Positions 1 to 6,611 are shown, numbered from the stretch's first letter. The stretch: 16,697 nucleotides of DNA from CAZMXI01 sp964570205 (GCA_964570205.1 CAZMXI010000114.1:1-16697); one strand, 5' to 3'. The notes: generated from the letters alone by a model not told the origin. Numbers and translations: made by a program.

Positions 1-248
1 CTTAATCAGCGTGGATCGGAACACGAAAGTCATGAACTGGAAGCGGCACTAGCAGATGGGGTGGCGGCCGTCGACTCCGCCTGTCTGCGTGCGTTGTTTG
101 AATATTTGCCATTGTACTATGGCCGGTCCGGCGTCTACAATGTGAATCAGTGGAGCCTCAAGATGGCATGCGATGGCTCCAGAATTGGTTGTCGGATGAC
201 TAGATGAAGGGCAGCCCGGAAGTTCCGGGAGGCCCGTTGATGAGTAAG
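1..248. other. Left edge, no recognisable gene
   Basis: I recognise no gene here. Reading from base 1 in frame 1, the + strand stays open for 68 codons to a TGA at 205-207, so this could be the 3' end of a gene that starts outside the window, but the translation matches nothing I know. Frame 2 also stops early, at 50. A TACAAT hexamer (136-141) with a weak TTGTAC 18 bp upstream (112-117) could be a promoter. It would give a transcript of about 150 nt ending at the terminator that follows, that is, a small RNA or a leader for the downstream membrane protein gene. A 6-bp hairpin (215-229, loop AGT) lies in between. Confidence 0.25.
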
Positions 249-296
249 CCGACGCGGTCAAACGCCCTTGGGCGATTGGCCGCGTCGGTTTTTTTT
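249..296 (+). terminator. Strong intrinsic terminator or attenuator ahead of the GlsB-like gene
   Basis: Nine perfect base pairs (249-257 with 280-288) extend to 13 with one G-U pair. A second inner hairpin (CGCCC-TT-GGGCG) caps the stem, and eight T residues follow at 289-296. This is a textbook rho-independent terminator for the + strand. Only 34 bp separate it from the next start codon at 331, and I see no promoter there. It therefore either ends an upstream transcript or works as a conditional attenuator of the downstream gene. Confidence 0.85.
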
Positions 297-330
297 GGCG
301 CGCGTTCAGTGCCCCTGATGGAGTTGAACC

Positions 331-597
331 ATGATCATGAGCGTAATCGGATGGATCGTGCTTGGCCTGATTGCCGGCTATCTCGCCAGTCTGATCGTTA
401 GCAGGAGTGGCGAGGGGATGGCCGTCGACATCCTGCTTGGCATCGTCGGCGCCGTGCTTGGCGGCTGGATATTCAATGCGGCCGGAGCGGTTGGGGTGAC
501 GGGCTTCAACGTATGGAGCCTGCTGGTGGCCATCGTCGGAGCGGTGGTTGTGTTGGTCACCTGGCACCTCATCAGCCGCTCGGTTCGGCACGCGTAG
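331..597 (+). CDS. GlsB/YeaQ/YmgE family stress-response membrane protein
   Basis: An 88-residue, very hydrophobic protein with three predicted membrane spans (about 5-23, 31-50, 60-82). It has the glycine-rich helices typical of the transglycosylase-associated GlsB/YeaQ/YmgE family: GWIVLGLIAGYLAS near the N-terminus and DILLGIVGAVLGGW in the second helix. Members are small inner-membrane proteins induced by envelope, acid or stationary-phase stress; their biochemical role is unknown. The ATG at 331 is preceded by GGAG at a 7-nt distance; a second ATG two codons later is also possible. It opens a run of small same-strand genes, and a strong terminator hairpin lies 34 bp upstream, so expression may depend on readthrough or on a promoter overlapping that hairpin. 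Confidence 0.85.
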   Translation: MIMSVIGWIVLGLIAGYLASLIVSRSGEGMAVDILLGIVGAVLGGWIFNAAGAVGVTGFNVWSLLVAIVGAVVVLVTWHLISRSVRHA

Positions 598-641
598 CGA
601 TGCGGGCGTCACGACAACGCGGACAGATTTGAGATGGACCC

Positions 642-1061
642 ATGAACCAGCCCCAATCATCCATGGCGCACCAGATCGCGCGGGTGGCCAGCTCCTTGCA
701 GCGGCAGAGGACCGGCCACACGCCGCGGGCGGTCACTGTTGTCCTGAGCGAAGACACACTGGTTGTGACGCTGCACGGGGCGTTGTCGGCGGCAGAGAAG
801 GCATTGGCCAAAACGCCGGCGGGCGCGGTCCGGGTGCAGGAGTTTCACCGACAGCTTTTCGCCGATTCCTCTACGTTGCTGCGGGAAGAGATCAGGCGAA
901 TCACCGGCGTGGCGGTGCGCGAGGCCGCGGCGGAAGTCGAGATGTGCACCGGGTCGGTCGTGCACGCCTTCACGAGCGGCACCATGGTGCAGGTCTTCCA
1001 GATGGTCGAGCCGATCCCGGCGGGTGCCTGGAACGGCAGCGCGCCGGGCACAAAACCATGA
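642..1061 (+). CDS. MpsC/DUF2294 family protein
   Basis: A 139-residue soluble protein. Residues about 25-118 follow the DUF2294 (MpsC) pattern: a GHTPRAVTVVL strand, a DTLVVTLHGALSAAEKAL segment, a central helix with L-REEIRRITGVAV, and a final strand ending VQVFQM. In Staphylococcus aureus the MpsC protein is the small partner of the MpsAB membrane-potential and bicarbonate system. In other bacteria DUF2294 proteins often occur without MpsAB, as here, where no MpsA or MpsB is present, so that function should not be assumed. The gene lies 44 bp after the GlsB-like gene with no terminator between and is probably co-transcribed with it. Only a weak purine stretch (GAGATGG) precedes the ATG. 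A later in-frame Met (residue 8) is an alternative start. Confidence 0.75.
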   Translation: MNQPQSSMAHQIARVASSLQRQRTGHTPRAVTVVLSEDTLVVTLHGALSAAEKALAKTPAGAVRVQEFHRQLFADSSTLLREEIRRITGVAVREAAAEVEMCTGSVVHAFTSGTMVQVFQMVEPIPAGAWNGSAPGTKP

Positions 1062-1117
1062 ACAGAGAATCTGCGGCATGAATGACAGGGGCAGTCCAAG
1101 AGGAAGGATATAGGCAA

Positions 1118-1462
1118 ATGGCGAGAAAAGAACAATTCGCAGGGCGCGGCTTGTTTAGGTCGGTCAGCACGGATGGCGTTCACTGGCTGCTGGTGGTGTT
1201 GCCGACTGGCGGGTGGATCATAGAGCGCCACGCACACGATGGAGCACTCGTCGCAGTCGAAACGGGCGACCGCGCATCCCTCGATGCCGGCGTCCACAAA
1301 TTCCTATCGATGACCGTTGCGCAGGCGGGCCGCGCAGGCCCGCCTGCCTCGGCCCTGCCCATCGCCCGATCGGTGCAACCCGACACCGACCCGCCTCGGC
1401 GGCTCGTGCGAGCGGAGAAACAAAAATCGGGCAAGTGTCAAACGGCCGGTTGGCCTTTTTAG
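1118..1462 (+). CDS. Hypothetical protein, 114 residues
   Basis: I do not recognise this protein. I prefer the ATG at 1118 because AGGAAGG lies 10 nt upstream; an ATG at 1082 would add 12 residues but has no ribosome site. The first half looks like a small alpha/beta fold (WLLVVLPTGGWIIERH followed by ALVAVETGDRASLDAGVHKFL). The last 35 or so residues are rich in Pro, Arg and Lys and look disordered, ending KCQTAGWPF. The stop codon overlaps a short GGCC-GGTT-GGCC stem followed by five T residues (1444-1460), a weak terminator. A much longer hairpin follows at 1468-1496. The gene lies in the run of small stress-type genes. Confidence 0.5.
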   Translation: MARKEQFAGRGLFRSVSTDGVHWLLVVLPTGGWIIERHAHDGALVAVETGDRASLDAGVHKFLSMTVAQAGRAGPPASALPIARSVQPDTDPPRRLVRAEKQKSGKCQTAGWPF

Positions 1463-1467
1463 TCGCT

Positions 1468-1496
1468 TCGGCCGCCGTGGCGTCCACGGCGGCCGA
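1468..1496. repeat. 13-bp perfect inverted repeat with 3-nt loop
   Basis: The arms 1468-1480 and 1484-1496 are exact reverse complements around the loop CGT (arm TCGGCCGCCGTGG). No T-run follows, so on its own it is not a classical terminator. It sits between the stop of the 114-residue hypothetical gene and the ribosome site of the DUF3309 gene. There it could stabilise or process the mRNA, pause polymerase together with the short T-run at 1456-1460, or bind a dimeric protein. Confidence 0.75.
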
Positions 1497-1531
1497 CCGG
1501 ATCGTGGTTCAAACGTCAGAAGGAGTTATCC

Positions 1532-1696
1532 ATGGGATTGACCCTACTCATTATCGTGATCCTGCTGCTCGTCGGCGCATTGCCCAGATGGGGCTACAGC
1601 CGTGACTGGGGCTACGGTCCCACCGGCGGCGTAGGGCTGGTGCTGCTGATTGTGCTGGTGTTGCTGATCTTGAACGTGATTCCCCGCGGATTTTGA
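1532..1696 (+). CDS. DUF3309 family mini-membrane protein
   Basis: A 54-residue protein with the full DUF3309 pattern. It has an N-terminal hydrophobic helix (LTLLIIVILLLVGALP), a conserved aromatic turn (PRWGYSRDWGYGPTGG), and a second hydrophobic helix (GLVLLIVLVLLILNVI) close to the C-terminus. It is therefore a two-span helical hairpin in the membrane. Family members are widespread in soil and freshwater bacteria; their function is unknown. The start is well supported: AGGAG ends 6 nt before the ATG. It is followed after 28 bp by another small membrane protein gene, with which it is probably co-transcribed. Confidence 0.9.
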   Translation: MGLTLLIIVILLLVGALPRWGYSRDWGYGPTGGVGLVLLIVLVLLILNVIPRGF

Positions 1697-1724
1697 CGGG
1701 CGAGGTTTGCTCGAGGAGGCCTTG

Positions 1725-1919
1725 ATGGCCCGCTTGCTGATGGTGCTTGTTGTGATCGCCGCCGTGGTCGCCGGCGTGGGCTTCTACCGGGGGTGGTTTC
1801 GCGCCACCTCGGACGGCTCCGCCGACCAGCCCGCCGTCACCGTGACCGTGGACAAGGAGAAGATTCAGCAGGACAAGGACGATGCGCAGAAGAAGGTGGA
1901 CGATCTGAGACACGACTGA
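1725..1919 (+). CDS. Small single-span membrane protein with charged tail
   Basis: A 64-residue protein. Residues 1-20 form a hydrophobic anchor (MARLLMVLVVIAAVVAGVGF) followed by YRGWF. A short polar linker and a beta-like VTVTVDKEKI segment lead to a highly charged helix (KIQQDKDDAQKKVDDLRHD) that could form a coiled coil. The ATG at 1725 is chosen because AGGAGG lies 5 nt upstream; an upstream TTG at 1707 would precede that ribosome site. I recall similar unnamed proteins in planctomycetes but cannot name a family. Placed 28 bp after the DUF3309 gene, it probably shares its transcript and membrane location. Confidence 0.7.
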   Translation: MARLLMVLVVIAAVVAGVGFYRGWFRATSDGSADQPAVTVTVDKEKIQQDKDDAQKKVDDLRHD

Positions 1920-1975
1920 AGGATGCGCTCCGGGGCTTGCTGTAACAAGCAGCATGCGCAACGAGGTGCGAAGCC

Positions 1976-2317
1976 ATGAGACGGCGGCTGACACTCCGAA
2001 TGATGCAGCAACAGGTGCGCGGGAGAATCTGCCCACATTGTGCCTGGAGGCCTGAAGGCAGCGAGTCGCTGGGCTCCGATACACCGCGGTCCTGCCAGGG
2101 AGTCTGCACGTTGTTTCGGAGCCTGTCCGAATTGATGCAGGTCGCACAACACATGGACTCGATGCTGGGCTCTTATGAGCGCACGATGCAGCATGGGGTC
2201 AGTCGCGTGTGTGCGGGAGTTGCCGCATCCGGTCGTCGGCTGGCCAGACAAACCGGACCGCTCGGTCGCTATCGCGGCGAGGTCATTGCGGTTCTCCACA
2301 CCCTCGTGCGCGGCTGA
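1976..2317 (+). CDS. Small cysteine-motif protein, function unknown
   Basis: A 113-residue basic protein with a conspicuous N-terminal cysteine cluster: C19-P-H-C22, then C40-x3-C44 within TPRSCQGVC. This arrangement suggests a structural zinc site. The context ICPHCAWRPEGSESLG followed by a PRSC-x3-C-x2-F segment resembles an uncharacterised planctomycete family that I recall only from memory. A further cysteine (C79) lies before a Gly/Arg-rich stretch and a C-terminal helix. A GAGGTG ribosome site lies 7 nt upstream of the ATG. It is followed 40 bp later by a second small cysteine-rich protein; the two may act together. Confidence 0.65.
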   Translation: MRRRLTLRMMQQQVRGRICPHCAWRPEGSESLGSDTPRSCQGVCTLFRSLSELMQVAQHMDSMLGSYERTMQHGVSRVCAGVAASGRRLARQTGPLGRYRGEVIAVLHTLVRG

Positions 2318-2357
2318 AACACGTGCTGGTGGTGGCTGCCGAAAGAAGGTGTTCGTT

Positions 2358-2702
2358 ATGCAACTCGACACTCAAGCTCAGGACGGAGTGCGGGCGGCCG
2401 AAACCTGGGCGGCCCTGCCGAGGTGCCGATGGTGTGGTTGGCCGATCCGGGATGGCGACACGCCCGATTACCTGGAATGGTGCGACTCGATGCGACGGCT
2501 TCTCGTTCTGAAAGAAGTCCGACCGGAGCAGTGTCACCGAAGTTGCCTTGTCGCCGCGCTCACGGCGGAAGCACCGTCAGGGCTTGATGGCTCGCTTCGC
2601 GGTTCGGCGCAGCGACGTTCGAGCAAGGTTGGGCGCCCACGACGACAGCAACCCGCAGAGCATTCGACGGCGACTGAGACAACGTGTTCGCGGGGTTCGT
2701 AA
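2358..2702 (+). CDS. Small cysteine-rich protein, second of a tandem pair
   Basis: A 114-residue protein starting at the ATG after AAGGTG (6-nt spacing). The first 65 residues look coherent: C23-R-W-C26 followed by GWPIRDGDTPDYLEWC42, then C59-x3-C63. This gives a five-cysteine pattern echoing that of the preceding gene (CxxC, then a later C-x3-C). It may be a zinc-binding domain; no family is recognised. The last 45 residues are low-complexity and rich in Ser, Arg and Gln, and may be disordered or the product of a frameshift after the conserved part. No gene follows for 311 bp. Confidence 0.5.
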   Translation: MQLDTQAQDGVRAAETWAALPRCRWCGWPIRDGDTPDYLEWCDSMRRLLVLKEVRPEQCHRSCLVAALTAEAPSGLDGSLRGSAQRRSSKVGRPRRQQPAEHSTATETTCSRGS

Positions 2703-3013
2703 GGAAACGCCCTTTCGCAGGAATGCGAGGATCGCGGCAGTCCAGTTTATGGCGTCTTCACTCACACCGCGCCGGCCGTGCCCCAGGATGGCGCCGCGGA
2801 CTTACCTTTGGCGTGTGCTCCGAGGGGTGTGCCATTCGCCAAGGTGACCCGCGTAAGCAACCGCCACCACGCTCACGGCCGGTCACGTGCTCGTCATCAT
2901 AGGAGCACGGGCACAATGAGCGGCGTTGGCGGACAGCCTGCGGGGCGCATTGTGGTGCCCCAGAGTGCAGAAGCGTGGCGTTGCGCTCCGCAGAGGCGAG
3001 AGGAGACAAACAA
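2703..3013. other. Gap of 311 bp with no convincing gene
   Basis: No recognisable gene is present. A tiny + strand frame of 33 codons (ATG 2916, TGA 3015-3017) has AGGAG 10 nt upstream and overlaps the next start as ATGA, so it could be a coupling leader peptide. Its ribosome site lies inside a 6-bp hairpin (GTGCTC 2887-2892 with GAGCAC 2903-2908). A second, imperfect stem (2942-2961) lies within the frame. I see no good promoter or terminator. The gap separates the small-membrane-protein run from the DUF4926 pair. Confidence 0.35.
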
Positions 3014-3250
3014 ATGACGGAAATACAGGTTGATGGACGTGTGCAGCTCATGCAGGACATTCCTGAGCTGGGACTGCGCCGCGGCGACATCGGTTTCGTG
3101 TGCAGCACCTGGTTCAGCCCCGGCACCGCCTATGAAGTCGAGTTTCGCCGGGAGTTGCCGAATTGTCACATGCGTGCACTGTTGATGCCTAACCAGATTG
3201 CCGGCGAGCCTGATTCCGATGGGCCGCTATTTGCCGGAGGACCGACGTGA
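3014..3250 (+). CDS. DUF4926 family protein
   Basis: A 78-residue protein whose first 60 residues match the DUF4926 pattern: a VDGRVQLMQDIPELGLRRGDIGFVCS segment (the family's D-x-P-x-x-G-L-x-x-G-D-x-G motif), then the YEVEF strand. This is a small SH3-like barrel. DUF4926 proteins often sit directly before another small gene in paired, toxin-antitoxin-like arrangements; their function is unproven. AGGAG lies 8 nt before the ATG. The stop codon overlaps the start of the next gene as GTGA (3247-3250), so the two are translationally coupled and probably made in a fixed ratio. Confidence 0.75.
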   Translation: MTEIQVDGRVQLMQDIPELGLRRGDIGFVCSTWFSPGTAYEVEFRRELPNCHMRALLMPNQIAGEPDSDGPLFAGGPT

Positions 3251-3921
3251 AAACACTCCTTAGCCACCAAAGCACGTACGACAGCATCTTCCAACATCCG
3301 ATCGCCCACAATCTGAAGTGGCGGGAGGTGCGGTCGATGCTGATTGAGTTGGCCGACAACGTTCAGGAGCACCATGGCACTCTGAAGGTGACCCGGAACG
3401 AACACACGCTGGTCCTGCACGAGCCGTACGGCAAGAATATCTCCGACCTGTTCGAGCTGATGGAGGTTCGCCGTTTTCTCGAGCGATCCGACGCGGCCAC
3501 GCGGCAGCGGCCGGCGGCGAACGGCACGCACCTGCTGGTGGTGATCGACCACCGCGAAGCCCGCATCTACGAGGCTGAGCTGAACGGCTCGGTGCCGCAG
3601 CGCATCGTGCCTTACGACCCCGGCGGCTTCGGCCGACACCTGCACTACGTCCAGGACGACTCCAATGGTCAGCGGAAGCCGGAGCAGAAGAGCTTCTACG
3701 AGGCCGTCGCAAGGGCGTTGCAGAATGCTGAGAAAGTGTTGGTGTTCGGCAGCGGAACCGGAGCGAGCAGCGCCATGGATCAGTTGCTCGCCGAGCTGGA
3801 ACGGTGCCACAAGGAGCTGGCCCGGCGCATCGTCGGCGCGATCGTGCTGGATCAGCAGCACCTGACGACGGACCAGTTGCTGGCGAAGGCGAGGGAGTTC
3901 TACGCAAAAGCCGCGTCTTAG
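3247..3921 (+). CDS. HicA-like domain fused to an eRF1-like (baeRF-type) domain
   Basis: A 224-residue protein in two parts. Residues 8-82 follow the HicA-type pattern (IFQHPIAHNLKWREVRSML, then GTLKVTRNEHTLVLHEP and EVRRFLERS), the double-stranded-RNA-binding-like fold of HicA mRNA interferases. Residues 93-222 resemble bacterial and archaeal proteins related to release-factor eRF1 domains: a THLLVVIDHREARIYEAEL strand pair, a KSFYEAVARAL helix, the glycine turn VLVFGSGTGASSAM, and a final LTTDQLLAKAREFY helix. The combination hints at a role on ribosomes or mRNA under stress, but neither nuclease nor release activity can be claimed. The GTG start overlaps the DUF4926 stop, with GGAGG 6 nt upstream. 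Both domain assignments rest on pattern recall. Confidence 0.6.
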   Translation: MKTLLSHQSTYDSIFQHPIAHNLKWREVRSMLIELADNVQEHHGTLKVTRNEHTLVLHEPYGKNISDLFELMEVRRFLERSDAATRQRPAANGTHLLVVIDHREARIYEAELNGSVPQRIVPYDPGGFGRHLHYVQDDSNGQRKPEQKSFYEAVARALQNAEKVLVFGSGTGASSAMDQLLAELERCHKELARRIVGAIVLDQQHLTTDQLLAKAREFYAKAAS

Positions 3922-3946
3922 AGCAGCGCCAGGATGGGAGTGGCCC

Positions 3947-5458
3947 ATGCAAAGCCACCGCAAATTGACGAATCTCTCAGAACGGAGGGCCTCGGCGGGC
4001 GCTGCGGCGTGGTGGACGGGAAGGCTGCGGACCGGGCTTTGGATTGTGGTGCTCGTCACCGGCGGGTGCGCTGCACTACCACGAAGTGCCGCACCTAACC
4101 GTCTGCCCGCCGCGCTCGGCGCGGGCGATGGAGTCAAGACGACCCCGCTGGCGGAACTCGATGAATTGACCCGCGCGTTCGCCGATCGGTATGTCGGCCT
4201 GCTCTCCTCGACCTGCGAGGCCCTGAAGGCGGACAACGCCGATTCCGTCCAGCGTCGCGAAGCGCAGGACCTGATTGTGAATTGCGCCACCAATGTCTAC
4301 GACATTGCCAGCAATGCTGACGCGTTCACTCGGATGCTCGACCTTGTCGTTGTCACCACTCTGGTCAGTCAAGTGTGGATCGACGACGACAGGGCGGGAG
4401 AAGTGTTCGGCGACCGCGGAGAAGTCCTGATCCGCGCCCTGCACCACGGAAGAGTGGAGGCATGGGCGCTGGCCGCTCAGGTGCTCAGGCCCGATCAGCT
4501 TGATTTGCTGGACTACCTGATCTGGGACTGGCGTCGGCACAATCCCGATATGGTCCGAGCATCGTTTGTGCGGTTCTCCAACTTCGCATTGGCACGCGGC
4601 AGATCCGCCGACGCCGAAGTGGTTGCCGCCGGCGGATTCTTCTCCAATATCGGAGAGGCCGGCCAATCCATCGATGAGGCCCGCCTGCTCACCGAACGCA
4701 TGTTCTATCTTCTGAAACGGTATCCGACGTTGCTTCGCTGGCAGGCGGCGGCGATAAGGGACGACTTCATCGCCACGCCCGAGATGGGCAAGGCGTTTGC
4801 CGATGTGCATCGGCTGACCGACCAGGTCGAGCAACTTCCCAAGAACGTTGCCAATGAGCGGCGGGCCATCCTCGCTGCGCTCGACGATCGAATGAAGGGG
4901 GCCGACGGAGCGCTGGCCAAGGTGAGGATCGCTCTCACAGAGGCTCAGTCGCTCGTCGCCTCCGTGGGAAGCACGACCAAATCGTTCGACAGGATGCTTA
5001 AGACGCTGGACCCCCTGCTTGCCCGGTTCGATGCGTGGGACCGGTGGTCCGCCGGACTGCCCGGGCATCGCCCGTTCGACATACGGGAATACGCCGAGGG
5101 CGTGAAGGACCTGACCGTGGCGATCAGGAAGATGAACGATCTGATGAAGTCGTCGGAGGAATTGCTCACCTCGTCCGAGTGGGGCCGCCGGATCGAGCAG
5201 GTGAAACAAGCTGCTGACGGCCGGATGGAGGTGGCCTCAGAACAGAGCCAGCAAGTGGTAGATGCCCTGTTCTGGCGGATATGCCTCGTGATGGGCGCGT
5301 TCTTCACGATGCTCATTCTTTATCGGTTGACAATGCACCTGCTTGCGCGGCGGTTCGGTATCACTGCGGGCAAGCCCGATGCGCCCCACACCCGAGGCGG
5401 CAATGGTCAGGAAACGCAGCGGCCGGCGCAACCGGCAGGCCGAGGAGGTTTAGCCTGA
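3947..5458 (+). CDS. Envelope-anchored coiled-coil protein, 503 residues
   Basis: Function unknown. An N-terminal hydrophobic segment (about 29-40) ends at LVTGGC41, a near-lipobox, so the protein may be a lipoprotein or have an uncleaved anchor. Residues 60-330 are mostly helical. Residues about 300-430 contain repeating hydrophobic/charged helices (for example MKGADGALAKVRIALTEAQS), suggesting a coiled coil. A clear membrane span lies at about 445-463 (RICLVMGAFFTMLILY), followed by a Gly/Pro-rich polar tail. The middle would thus lie in the periplasm, held at one or both ends. GGGAG precedes the ATG. The stop overlaps the next start (TGATG), coupling it to the PstS-like binding protein, with which it probably works. 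Confidence 0.6.
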   Translation: MQSHRKLTNLSERRASAGAAAWWTGRLRTGLWIVVLVTGGCAALPRSAAPNRLPAALGAGDGVKTTPLAELDELTRAFADRYVGLLSSTCEALKADNADSVQRREAQDLIVNCATNVYDIASNADAFTRMLDLVVVTTLVSQVWIDDDRAGEVFGDRGEVLIRALHHGRVEAWALAAQVLRPDQLDLLDYLIWDWRRHNPDMVRASFVRFSNFALARGRSADAEVVAAGGFFSNIGEAGQSIDEARLLTERMFYLLKRYPTLLRWQAAAIRDDFIATPEMGKAFADVHRLTDQVEQLPKNVANERRAILAALDDRMKGADGALAKVRIALTEAQSLVASVGSTTKSFDRMLKTLDPLLARFDAWDRWSAGLPGHRPFDIREYAEGVKDLTVAIRKMNDLMKSSEELLTSSEWGRRIEQVKQAADGRMEVASEQSQQVVDALFWRICLVMGAFFTMLILYRLTMHLLARRFGITAGKPDAPHTRGGNGQETQRPAQPAGRGGLA

Positions 5459-6489
5459 TGACGCGGAAGTCCTCGATGTTCTCGGCTGTGCTGCTCTTGG
5501 GTGTGATGGCTGGTTTCGGTGCGTCACCGGCCGGCGATGGACAGGTCGAGTCGGGGCCTGTCATCCTGGCGCGGTCGGGGTCCGATGGCGGCGCGGGCGC
5601 CGGGCGCGGTGCGTTGCCGCCATACGAGATTGTCAACGGCCTATCGGGCAGGATCACCAGCGTCGGGGATTCCACAACAACGAACCTGGTGGCGCGCGCT
5701 GCGGCGGAATTTCGGCGGGTTCAGCCCGAGGTGAGGTTGCAGGCCACGGCGGGCCTCGCGCCCGTTGGCCTTGCGGCGCTCCTGGAAGGGTGGGCTGACA
5801 TCGTCCCGATGAGTCGAGCCCTTACGCCCGGCGAAATTTCTGATTTCCATAAGAAATATGGCTATCCGCCCACCCAGATCAAAGTGGCTGCCGATGCCTT
5901 GGCCATCTATGTTGAGAAGACCAATCCGGTTGCCTCCATGACCCTCACGCAGTTGGATGGCGTTTTCTCGCGGACGCAGCTTCGCGGCGGAGGCTCTATC
6001 GAGACATGGGGCCAACTGGGCCTGACGGAGGAATGGGTCGATCGCCCGATCAGACTCTACGGGTATGATCCGGCCGACGGGGTCAATCAGACTTTCCGCC
6101 GGCAAGTGTTGGGCGGCGGCGAGTTCCGGCTGTCTCTACGGATCGAACGGACGGGGTCGGCGATCGTCCAGGATGTCGCCGCCGATCCACAAGCTATCGG
6201 GTGCGCCAGCATCTTCTTCGCGGCCAAGCGGGTGCGTGCCGTTCCCTTGGCGGGCTCCGACGGTAAGTTCTACGCGCCGACGTCCGCCAACATTCGCGCG
6301 CATAAATACCCGCTGAGCCGATATCTGTATGTGTGCGTGAACAAGCCGCCGAATCGGTCGCTCAGTGGTCCCGCGGCGGAATTTACGCGGTTTCTGCTGT
6401 CGAGAGAGGGACAGCAAATCGTTGGCGATGGCGGCAACATCCCACTCAATGCGGTGACCGCCGAGCAGGGCAGACGGGCTTTGGAATGA
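5458..6489 (+). CDS. PstS-like phosphate-type substrate-binding protein
   Basis: A 343-residue exported protein of the type 2 periplasmic binding fold. A signal peptide covers about residues 1-22 (FSAVLLLGVMAGFGAS), followed by a Gly-rich linker. The binding domain starts near residue 65 with VGDSTTTN, where PstS-like proteins carry their ligand-binding Ser/Thr loop. AAAEFRRVQPEVRLQ, ADIVPMSRALT and, later, RYLYVCVNKPP with FTRFLLSREGQQIV follow, all characteristic of the family. No PstA, PstB or PstC is nearby, so this is an orphan receptor; it may sense rather than import phosphate or a related oxyanion. I take the ATG at 5458 because GAGGAGG lies 9 nt upstream and the signal peptide follows at once. 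It overlaps the coiled-coil gene by one base. Confidence 0.8.
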   Translation: MTRKSSMFSAVLLLGVMAGFGASPAGDGQVESGPVILARSGSDGGAGAGRGALPPYEIVNGLSGRITSVGDSTTTNLVARAAAEFRRVQPEVRLQATAGLAPVGLAALLEGWADIVPMSRALTPGEISDFHKKYGYPPTQIKVAADALAIYVEKTNPVASMTLTQLDGVFSRTQLRGGGSIETWGQLGLTEEWVDRPIRLYGYDPADGVNQTFRRQVLGGGEFRLSLRIERTGSAIVQDVAADPQAIGCASIFFAAKRVRAVPLAGSDGKFYAPTSANIRAHKYPLSRYLYVCVNKPPNRSLSGPAAEFTRFLLSREGQQIVGDGGNIPLNAVTAEQGRRALE

Positions 6490-6577
6490 TCGGCGGTGGC
6501 GACGACTCGTTCAACCGGTCCGCGGAAACGCATAAAGTCGTTGAAGCGGGTTAGGTCGGGATGGCGTCGGTATCAAG

Positions 6578-6611
6578 AGAAAACAAACAAGGCGCCCAGG
6601 AGGGCGCCTTG
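6578..6611 (-). terminator. Intrinsic terminator of the Hsp20 gene
   Basis: On the minus strand a perfect 10-bp stem (6602-6611 with 6588-6597, loop of four) is followed by a T-rich run (TTTGTTTTC) reading towards lower coordinates. It lies about 42 bp past the hsp20 stop codon. The + strand side of the stem has no T-run, so it should not terminate the PstS-like transcript efficiently. Confidence 0.85.

Noticed and set aside
49..660. A 203-codon minus-strand open frame across the terminator and the GlsB-like gene
   Set aside because: It is antisense to a well-recognised family member with a good ribosome site. Its translation is low-complexity and rich in His, Pro and Arg, and it would cross the strong hairpin.
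2548..2847. A 99-codon + strand frame overlapping the end of the second cysteine-motif gene
   Set aside because: It has no ribosome site, the translation is Arg-rich and low-complexity, and most of it overlaps a better-supported frame. It was considered as a frameshifted continuation but shows no recognisable sequence.
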